DNA from: Terebella lapidaria
Lineage: Eukaryota; Annelida; Polychaeta; Terebellida; Terebellidae
Length of the DNA stretch: 64,000 nt
Assembly: GCA_949152475.1 (NCBI GenBank)
Contig: OX424566.1
Location: 17,445,177-17,509,176, forward strand
Direction of reading: 5' to 3'
Under the pieces are notes generated by a model. That model searched no databases and was not told where the DNA came from. It was given only the letters and a program-made list of their open reading frames with translations. Shown one piece after another: positions 22,401 through 34,400 of this stretch. The position numbers and the translations under genes were made by a program. Every line of letters starts with the position of its first letter. Within the stretch, counting starts at the first letter, position 1.

Positions 22401-25400
22401 CCACCCCCTCGTCTACAACATGGATAGACAGATGGAAGGAAGGACAAGTGGTTAGCGGGTTAAATGGAGGTTGACAGAGACAAACAAAACAGACGAGAAT
22501 AGTGTATTAACTCATTGTGAGAAATCAAATTATAAGTAAACATAAAAGCACCAAAGAATTGAAGCGAATCTTGCAACAGATGCCAAAACAACACATTGAA
22601 AATTGAAATGGTGAACATTTCTAGTTGCGTATAATAAATAGTATTAAATCCATTCACAACATATATATATATATATTATTACACATAACATAATGCACAT
22701 GATATCCTTGGCCATGACACACCCTGTACTTGGGAGTCGCATGCTGTTGAGACACCCTGTGCATGGCCTGGCAATGTTGCTGTGACAGTCACACTGGTGG
22801 ACTCTCTGACAGGGTCTGGGAGAACTTTGGCATGCACGAGGTCTACATCTAGGTAATGTATATATATACATATGCAAGGAATATGAATGGCATGTAATTA
22901 TGTGATTTGGCATTCATGATTCATTCTATTTATTGATATTCGATATTAGATATTTAAGTATGAGTATTTTGAATCTAAAGGCCTGGATCAACGTTTTTAC
23001 TATGATGTGTACGGATAATCTGATCATAGATTTAACAAAATTTCAAAAAGGGGAGGCAATACAAATTATATTGCCAAAAACAATGTAACTGAACTTGAAA
23101 ACTACATGTATGGGTAAATTTTCTCTTTCAGGAGCTTAATATATTGGGGATTATGAAATACATGTACAACCACAGAACACTTTAAGAAGTCCTCAAAAAG
23201 TTCTCTATTTTCTATGTTATACTATCAGGAAAATCTTGCAATTGTCGACCAGGTCCTACTACAATGTTGTGACCTTAAGGGGGTACTACCAGTCATATCA
23301 GTCAAAATTTTAAATGATATGTTTGCAAATGCAAAATAAACTACATCTAATTCCAGATCTAATCGAAATAAAAATAATACTTTATCTAATTGAGTGTTTG
23401 TTCTGTAACTAAAGAATGAAATAAGTTGAAAAGACTGAAATAAAATCCAAAAAGTATAGCGAAATAAAATTTTTAAAATTATAATGTGAAAACAAACCTT
23501 TCGAAGCTGCAAGAATTAATGGCTAATAGCCCGGCTTTTTTTAAAGAGCAAAATAAAAGTGAAAACTACATTAAAGAGAAGTCTGCCAGCTCAACCTTTG
23601 TGCTCTACGAGAAGCGAGTCTCCAAAAAATATTTCACCCTTTTCCGCCAGACTGAGCAGGGGATGGACCGCCTCCTGGGGTGGTCCATGTGGGGACCGGT
23701 CTGATTCTGGGCATAGCCAGCAGGGAAAAACTGGTTAGTATATGTGTGTCTCCATGTGATTCAATTTACTTTTTTTGTTTCATTACGTCAGTTTTGATAT
23801 TTGGATCCATATGTAAAATAAATCAGTCTGTTCTTTGATATAATTTATTGTTCAGTGAATAAATCATCCAATTTCATACATGATATTCCTTTGATACTGT
23901 TGATAGGATATTGATTGTTTGATTGAAAATCAAGTCTTAATTGGAAACAGTGGTTAAGTATAAACTTATTGAAAATCAACTCCGTTGAATACGTGCTAAT
24001 TTTTTTTGCTATTTTTAAGCGGGGGTATATAGACATATATGGTTTAAATTGATTAAATTGATTTGGTACACAAATCAATTAATTAAATTGATTTGGTACA
24101 CATACTTCAAACTTCTGAAATTTGTATACAGCTTAATTTTCAGTACAGCTGATCAAAATCATGGAACACATGCAATCACAAGCATCACAGATTTCAAGGC
24201 ACATGGTATTCCGCATCATACCCCGGTAATTATATTTTTTATTGGGGGTTCGATATGCAAGCGAACAGAAATGCATCATAAAAAGTGTACCTTTATCCGA
24301 GTCGGAGTCGGATTTATCTTCCTTGCTGTCCGTCTGACTTGTTAAAGTCTTCAGGATTTCCACTGCATGAAAAATCGACCATGAAAAATAGGGAATACCA
24401 GCGAGATTTTTATCACATACTAGTATATATTTGTGTGAAAAATAATGGCCAATAAATATTCCAAGAAAACAAAAATGTGATTGAAGTTTCAAAAGTGACT
24501 GTACACAAAAACCAAAGTATCATCTTAAGCAGTTTCTGTGCATGTTCGTACAAGACCCAACAACTATACCCAGCCCGCCAACGTAAGTTATAAACAGTCA
24601 CCCAAATTATTTAACGCTCATCCTCTCTAAAAGAGATGTTATGTTTAGACAGAACCTTTCTTGGATATTTCCGCGGGGTCAGTTTTCAGAGACTCCGATT
24701 GGGCACTGGGAGCGGCTGTGGTCGATACAAAGATATCACCTGGCTTATCTGCAAATGTCGTTATTAAGTTGTCTAAAACAAAACACAATCACCTTGTCTT
24801 GCGATAAGATATTCAAATATTTGTTCATTTTTTTTATCTTGCTAAAAGCACACAGAAGAACTAGTAATGAAACTATAGAACTAACAGAGAAACGACATTA
24901 GGTTTGAGATTAAAGTAATATGTTATATTAAGTACAAAAAGCATGCTAACTGTGGAAGTAAAGATAACGAATAAAACAAAGTTCTCAGATGGAAATCACA
25001 CATAGTAAAACATGTACATGATAGAAAGGGAGAGAGACATTTGGCCCCACCCACCAAACACTTTATATCATATTTTTCAAACATACAAATAGCCATGTCA
25101 TAACACATGTTACATGCCGGTACCGAGCAAAAAATCTACAGTACTAACAGACTTAATTCCACAAACCTTCTTTCACGAGCCCCTTGTCTCCCGTAATTTG
25201 GGGTGCTTCCTTCTTGACAATCGGGGTGATGCCTGTAACCATAGCAACAACTACATGTATATGGTAAATCAACAGGGTGTAACCATAGTAAACAGACATT
25301 TAGGGTTTTCTCTTTGATATGAATATTTGATAATATATGTTCTAAATTTTGCAGCTCTTCAAGTATGTTAAAGTGATATTGGCAGTAAGTTTTGGATTTT

Positions 25401-28400
25401 TCCATAACTTTCTGATTGAACGAAGAAAACATAAAAGTTAAATTTCTGCACTTGTATGCTCAAACAGATACCATTTTTTAATTGATTTCGTTGCGAGTTT
25501 CTGGTGGATATATTTTGAAATTGTTCACATTAACGCCATTCTCGGTGCTTTGTATCCTGTGATGCAGTGCGATTCCAGCTTACTCGTGTATGTTCGAGCC
25601 AGTCGAGCGTGAAATAGGTTAAGTCAGAGGTAACTCTGAGTGGCGCACAAAACAAAAGAAAAGCGGCTGCTAGTACTGTCATATGCTCTGATAAAGCATA
25701 ATTTGTTTTGTAACCTATTTTTCTGAGACCACAGGCATATTGTTTTAGAAAAAATAGTTTTCCTGCCAACATCACTTTAAGCAATTTTAGGAAATCTTGG
25801 ATAAAAATATTGCAACAACATATGACATCACATGCAAACTCCTGACAAAAATAGATTTCACGCTTGAACAGTCCACCAGTCATGCATGCACACTGACTAC
25901 CTTCACTATTGAGCTCTGCGGCGTAATGCGGATTTCCTTTGTCGCCACTAGTGTGTGCCACAGCGGGTTTGATGACCTCTGCGACAATTTGCGCTTCGAC
26001 TTTAGCCTCTCTTTCATTTGTGGGGTTTTCTAAGCGTGCAAAATAACGTACAAGGATGCAGGGATTTAGGGTGCGGTTGGATTATGCAATTGTGAATCAA
26101 ACAAATACATGTACAAATCATGCCAATTTACATGTCCATTAATAATCAATCATTACATACTCATTAGAATATTTTGTGCCATCATACATATGGATTTGAT
26201 GATTATTTCTGTGCTTTAAATGCAAATTCAGCTTACACGCTTAAATAATTTCAGTTAAATGAATTTTTCAGCATCTGATTTTATGCTATTTACACATGTT
26301 ACACGGCTTATTACATGCATATAACTGTGCTCAAATAACGTATACAGATGAATAATAATAATGTCTTTCTGAAATGAAATATTGCGAGAGAGAAATATTT
26401 TGGTTAGTAACAGAAATAATTCTGAAATGGAAAATACTTTTTATTAGTATTAAGCATACAGGTATATTGTAAAACAACTAATTTCGGCGGACGATATATT
26501 TGACGGATTTGGCAGTAGAGGTATAATTAACTAGATATATCATTAGAAATATATGTGGTTTTGAAACCGCCAAATAATGTGGGGCTCACACCGCCAAATG
26601 TAATAGCCGCCAAAATTAGGGTTTTTACAGTACTAGTTTCCTGAACCTGCTTGCAAACAAAGCCTGTGATAAAAGCGGACCTTTCACAAAAAGATCACCA
26701 TAGATAGATGGAAACAAGATGGAAGTCCCATACTCAGCAATAGATGAACATGTGATAAAAGATCACAAATGCTTGAGACTAAATAATACAGTACTATTAT
26801 AACAAAGGGTAACATCTGCTACCAGAATGCTAAAGGTTACATTCATGTAGTTCATTCAGTGATGCTCTGGTTATACGATGTGTTGATAGACACTGAATTT
26901 GAAGCAGTAATTATAAAGTAATGTAGGAGAAACTTGACAACAGCTTTTGCCGTAGGTCTAGAAATTGTGAAAAGAAGCCACATCCAAAAGATCATTCATA
27001 GCCATTTTGAGACTTTTTTTTTACCCAAAAATGCACCAAAATCCTATAAAAATTTCTAAACTAGACAAAAAGATCTATGAAAGCCATCAAAAGTTACACC
27101 ATACACAAAGAAAGACTACGATAGAAGATCCCTTTATAAAATGTTATAAAACCTTTCTTCAATTCAGCTGCATAATACGGATTCCCTCGGTCCCCTGTAT
27201 TTGAAGCGACTGCTGGTTTTATGATGTCACTTTCAACTGCAGTTTGTCCGGCTAGAAATCGTAATATTAAGTGGTTAAGATCAGTTCTGAAAACTTCATG
27301 CGAAAAAAGAAAAAAACGATCAATTAGCAGATTAGATATCTTGAAATTTGTAAGTTTATCCACATGTAAAGTTCCAGTTACTTTTCATCAGTTGATCACT
27401 TTCAGAATAAGCATTGTTTCAGTATCAACTAAACACTGTGTTATTTCGACATTGTCAATATTTCTCACTATCTATCACGTTTATGTTTACTCAGAGACCG
27501 TTCTTTAATTCCGCTGCATAATATGGATTTCCTCGGTCCCCTGTATTTGACGCCACAGCGGGTTTTATGACGTCACTTTCAACTGCAGTTCGACCTGCTG
27601 GTAACCATGGTGACACATAAGATCAGTTCTACAGACTTTCTTGACATTCAGTTATCAAATGTCCTGGAAATTTCGGTCAATAAATTGTTTTCTTGCTTGA
27701 ATGTATTGGAATGAAATTTTTTCCACGGAAAACTCCAATAACCTTTATTCAATTCTTCCGCATAATAAGGATTTCCCCTGTCACCAGTAGATGGAGCCAC
27801 TGCTGGTTTTATCACATCGGCTGTGATTTCCTGTTTTCCAGCTGTGAAAACCACAGATTTCAATATTGAATACATTATTCAATAACTCATGGGAAAATAC
27901 GTGTAATTTGGTTTGTAATGTTATGAATAGGGATGTACTGAAACCTTTTCGAAGCTCGGCAGCATAGTAAGGGTTGCCTTTGTCCCCAGTAATTGGTCCA
28001 ACAGCAGGTTTTATGACATCATTATCTTCTAAAATTACAATTAAATCAAGATTATTTTCAATATGAAAATGTTGCACTTTTGTTGGTCAACTATAAAGTG
28101 CTTGTCAATTTAGGAGTGTATATTTTATAAAAACTTTCTCTAGCATGTCTAGGGGATCTACTGCGCTTTCAAGAGAAACTAAACCACATGTATATGAAAA
28201 TTGCAATCCTATCATTAACATGATTAAAAAGTTCATCTTTTTTAACAAATGCATGTTTTTTTTTAAAGAAAGTTCGCTGTTTTTCATTAGTTTGTACCTG
28301 CGAATATTTCTGAGGCGTAGTGTGGATTTCCCTTGTCACCACAAATATATCCACTAGACGGCACTATTGACTCCTCAATAGCTGGTAAACATAGTAGAGA

Positions 28401-31400
28401 AAATTGCATGTTGCTTTATAACAAATCTCAAATTTAGTTTTGTTGTTGTTGTTGATACAAATACATTAATATAGTTTTGCGTGTGAGTAATAAGTGCAAA
28501 TTTATAAGAATGCCTACTGCTAAAAATATATCAAGTTTCTACAGGTGCTAATGGGTATTTTGATCATGTTACAAGATATCCCCTACATTACAGCGCACTC
28601 ATACAACGATAATTGAAATTGCTTCCTATTACATTGATGACACCCGAGACATCCCCATAAAAGTAGTTTTTTTCCCGTCTCATCCCAGGATAACAACCTG
28701 TTAGTTTAGCAGCGTTTAGCTCCCTGGCATAGTGGGGGTTGCCTTTATCCCCACAAGTTGAGCTTGCGGCGGGCTGCAATACTTCTGAAATATGCCAAGG
28801 TCGTTGGAAGGTCAATGATAGGGCATTACTCCCATTGGGGAAATGACCGCTAATTTCGCTAAAATATGATGAGGGAATTTGCACATGACCTTGGTGGTAT
28901 CAAACCTACAATAGGGACGGTGGTCGGGTCCATGATGTCACTTTGGTAGCTGATTGAGCTGTTTATATATTTTTTCCTCTCTTTTTTGTTGAATAATTAT
29001 CTGTATTTCGTATAATACTTGCAAGGATAACTACCTTTTACCGATAATGTTTAAACCGAGTATGAACGAATGTTTCGGACATTTTTTACATGAAAACTAT
29101 GTTTTTAAAATAAAATCTATCCAAATTGAAATCTATGCAAGGCTTACACCTGAGATGCCCCCCCCCCCCACCATCCCCAGAGAAGCCAAACTAATCAATT
29201 CTACATGTACCCTCGACCACAGGCTTCTGTCCGCTGAGTTGAGCTGCGTAGTATGGGTTCCCACGATCACCGGTCACATGACCCACGGCGGGCTGTATGA
29301 ACTCCTCCACCCCAGCTGTTGTCATGGAGACAAGAAGGTATAAATACAAAGCAATCGTTCTTTGGGGGAGCTCAGCTTGATAATATTTCATAGTTATAGT
29401 GTCCAGGTAGGTGTGATTTATGTAAATCATTGCGTAATATATCATACGCTAATGTAGAAATGTACTATTTGGTCCTCCTTATACATGTTATAGTCTGATT
29501 TATGTACAGTGTCGTCCATTAATTTGGAGCCACCCAAAAGTAGTAAGATATTTCAAACTGTTATACATCCAATAGGAAATTGGATACCTGTTTCTTATTT
29601 TTTCACATACATGTATTGAGATTCTGGACGACCAACTAATTACATAATATATATTCTGTAGTGTCATATGATCATACAGCTGATCCGGATTTGCGCATCT
29701 GGATCTAGGACTTTTCTTCCCAATCTGTGGGTGAGCACGGACCTCAAATTCTTTTTTATAAATGTTTTTATTCAATATCGTTATCCACCTTGAAAGATTC
29801 TGAGCAGCAAATGTTTTAGAAATGAATATATACCAAAGGAAAAGGTTTCAACGAACGTATATTTCTCCGAGATTATGTGATATATGATCCAGAACAAGTG
29901 GAAGATCCAGTCAAATCGTTATGGCTATCACTCTTATTGTAACCCAAATGTGGCCTGTAATTTTCATCACTGGGTTTATTGAAAATATACACTCATAACC
30001 ATGTGATTGCAAAACCAAATTGTGTTAATCATGACCTCACTAAAGTGGCTCCAAATTGATGGATGCATGGCACTGTATATGATTAAAATGAAAACAACCT
30101 CATCCGTTAAGATGCCCATTCACACAAACATTTTAACTGCATGTTACATCTGGAAATAAAACTGCAACATTTGAATCCACAGATATACCAGTTGTTACGG
30201 TTACCTTGGTCCAGCTGGGCGGCATAGTAAGGGTTCCCACCCCCGCCAGTGATGTGTGACGTCGCGGAGGTCAGACGTTCTTCTACTGCTGCTTAGTGTG
30301 GGTTAACATTTATGAAATCATCAATATTTACATATTTACATGCAATAAGACTTAAGTTTTTTTCTGTAATCTCGGGACTTTTGATTGAGGCTCATGCCAA
30401 AACAAAACGTGTGCATGAATTTCATACATGAATGAGTATGAAAATTTGAATTGTACATTTTGCATGCAGTAAGTGCATGCTGCTGAAACAATCAATCAAT
30501 GATGTACATGTAAATCAATAATCACACAGGATTTCAAGCTGGGAATGGTAACTTTACAAGGACATAATATACATGCAAGATCTATCAGACAAAATGAGAT
30601 AACGGGAAAATATTTGGACACACAATATCGCACTTACCTCCGGATTCTTCATCTGAAACATAGTGAACAAATTTGATAAAAACATGTTGAGTGATCTCAA
30701 AATTAGTGTGGCCTGGTAGTGGGGTTTTTATTTGAATGGCAAACAATATTTTTTTTCACCCGAATAGATATAAGTGCACATGAAATTTTAAATTTTTTAC
30801 TGCAATTTATATCATGTAAGTGAGAAAGTCACAACTACAAAACTGATACAAGATCTTCGTTCAATTAAATATATATTATGGCACACACAACAAACATCAA
30901 ATGACATGAGAAATTTCACATTGAGTATTTACACATCTATTTACTGTACTCTGCTACAATGTCTTCTTTATGCTGAAAAAATATATATATACTTGTACCA
31001 AAGGTACTGAATTGTAAATGGAGAGTTATATACACACACACGAAATGTTAGAAGCAGCTACATGTATCTACATAGATGTAACTAGAAACCAAGAATTAAG
31101 CATAACAGCAAAATTTATAAGAGAAGCAAAGAGACACCCAGACCGTGTTAAGCCTCACCCTCATCCCCGATGGAGAAACTACCACACGTTGAGTCGGAGG
31201 AACTCCAGTCGTTCTCAGCATCGCTGGACATGATATCTTTCTGTGGGATGTCGTCTAATGATACTGGGGAGATCTCTTCACCAAACTCATCCTCGGAAGA
31301 GACGCTGAAATCGCTGCTACATTGCAAATCAACTGGAAAGTTTGCATCAATGGTGGCGGTAGATCTCGAGCGATTTTGATTTGAGGAGTCTGTTTGGGTA

Positions 31401-34400
31401 GTGTATTCAGTGGTGTCCTTAGTCTTAGCATTGTATGGATCATATGTTGATTTTGCCGGATGTCTGCTCATGTTGTCAATGTTTTCACTTCCTGTGGTGA
31501 TTTCATCGACAAAAACTATTCCATTCTGGTGTAAACTGTCTTGTCCTGAGTCGGGCATCATCGGAGCAAATTCGTCTCTGGTGTCTCCTTCAGCACCAGT
31601 AGTTGAGGTATTTTTTTCTTCAATTTCATCATCATCCATGTCATCTGCATCATCATCATTATTTTCCACATCATTGTCATAGAATTCCTCATCATTTTCG
31701 TCATCCGTACTGCTTTTTTCTTCAGAGTCTTCAGCATATTGCGTGAGCAGAGAGAAGGTTCATAGACAGGCTTATTTACAAAGAAACGAAACGAAAATAA
31801 AGTACATAATACACAAAAGCTTTCACGTTAGGATATGAAAGCTAGCACCACCAAACTGCAGTATTGTTGCGCAAAACAGGAGCCATCACCAAAATATTAT
31901 TACTATCACCTGACAGAAGAATTTTACATTTTATTTTTACTTTAAACAACGATGATCCAAGAATGAATCCAAGACCTTCAACCTTATATCTATACCAAAC
32001 ACACTATGTACAAGTTTACAGCAAAGAGCAGCCTTATCATACCATGCCCACTGTCAAAGTATTTACAACAGAGACAGAACTTCTTTGGAAGAGAAGACAC
32101 ATGAAGAATATAATACCTTTCTCCTCTTGTTTCTGCACCATTTGTAGTGTCACTGACTGTAAATATGAGAGATATTTCATTAAGACACACCATTTAATAA
32201 CTTTCAGAAAACCTTCAAATTAAATTCGAAGCTTCTCGATACTATTATCATATTCTAATCATGATAAATTACTGTGACACAAATTCAGTGTAAGGTAGAA
32301 AATAAAGCATGACAAACTATTTATGACTATGACTATTACTTCAAACTATATGTTATGAAACACTTCAAATTTTAGTTCCGGTACATGTATACCTTTAATC
32401 AATCTAAATAAATGATTGATTATTCTTATCATAAGACCCCCACATCCGTAGCTTCGATAGGTGCCTGCACACGTACCTTGATAGTATCCATGATTGTGGT
32501 GTTGATGTCTGCGCCATCATACGAGGATTTCTCTTCAAACTCCCCCTTCAGGCGGTGGTACACCGAACTCATGATCTTCTTCACCTGGTCACAACGTTAT
32601 GATACATGTGTTAGCATACGAAAGATTTCCGCACCTGGTGGGAACATTATGATACATGTATTTGTCATACAATATATTTCTGCACCTAGTTGGAACATTA
32701 TGATGACAATGTTGAACATTGCCTGGTAGAATTATATTTATTAGATAAACTAGTATACTAGTAAAGACTTCTAATGATTATATTCCTTATGATCAATAAC
32801 TTATCAAATTCATATAATTTCAACCAAACATCTGATTATGATTTTCAAAATTAATGATTTTTTGTTGTTGTAATTCAAGTGGCCAAAATACTATTGTACT
32901 ACTGTTGTATTCAGTTTTCTGTATTTAGTACAGTTACCTCTGAGACAAGCTCGTCCCTATCCCCAGAGCCCTGTGAACTCTCCAACTGTACAATTCGTTC
33001 TTGGTATTTCTCCTTCATCGTAGACGCCTGGCTCAGAACGTTGTCATACTGCGAGGAAACAGAACGAGTGTTAATCTTTATTCAATTTCAAATTTGTGAA
33101 AAAAATTCTAGGAGTATTACAAGTAAGGACAGTCTCTTATGATAGGAGATCATTTGCTATGACAGATTTTTTATGTTGACATTTTAGATTACCTCAAAGG
33201 AAAGCAAAGTTACAGCAGAAATCCATGGAATGGGGGTGGCATTCTTATGTAAAGTTTGAGAACTCATGCATATCATTTAAATCAGTACTGCATTAATAAC
33301 AAAATCTGAGAGTGCATATACTAGTATTGTACAGTTCTGTGCCATAATGTAAAGTAGTGCATGGGTAAATCAATCAATTGAAAGACAGTCAACTTTTCCC
33401 AAAAGCCTTATTCTTCCTGATGGGAAATAAGTTTAGTTGTCCAGTATCCATGGCAACAGTAACCACAGTTCTACCTTCGCTTGAAGCTCGTTTACTCTCT
33501 CTTCCAGTAGGTGGCACTCTCTCTCCGCCTGTGACAGCGCCGCCTGGTGTTTACTTTCAGCGGCTGCGACCAGACGATCACATTTTTCTTGCCACTCTTT
33601 GGAGAGCTCAGTATTCTAGTGACATGCAGTGGGAATGTAGGGGATATATACATAAAATGGTATAAATTTGTGCAAAATTCTTAAATACATTCAGGTATAC
33701 ACTATATATATATTTTGTGCATGGGAAAAATCAAATTTTTTGTACTGAAATTTTTATTAATATTGTTGTCATCTACAGTTACGGTCATTTCCCATTTTGT
33801 TTCCGGATTAGTTTTCTTAGCACTAGTAAAACAGTATAATCTACATTATAAAACACATTTGCATAACTTAAATATGAAGTGAAATATACATATCAACATA
33901 ATTCAGTTTTCTCTGGACAATTGTATATATACACAAGTATATAGGTGTACTAACTTCATTATAATTTATCAAACTGTACAGGATGCAATGACTGATTGTA
34001 CGGAGAAGGTACACCACATACCGGTTCTGAAGAGGACTTCTGGCCTTTCGCTTTGGCCAGCTCCGCCTGAACGTGACAAAATATAACACACATAATCAGC
34101 TTGATATGAACAAATATGAGAGAACTCTTTTTAATTAATCATGTTGACGGATTTTAGCTTATCACAGGTACACAAAAGAATTTTATGATCGTGTCATGAA
34201 ATATCAAACAGTGACCACAAAATTCAGATTTCAATTAATTTTGAAATGTAAACCTAAGCACAGATTAGTTCCCACATAGTTTTGAAACCTAATATCAAAA
34301 CAGGTATTTAAAACACATGTAGAAAACACAAACTTCGTAGTATTTCTTTGTGTCGTCGAGTTCTTGACGTAAAAGTTCCTTCTCCTCCGTCCATTTCTGC

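Noticed and set aside
23486-23704. 72-codon plus-strand frame
   Set aside because: No family resemblance; the same DNA fits better as a minus-strand phase 1-1 exon, itself only a candidate.
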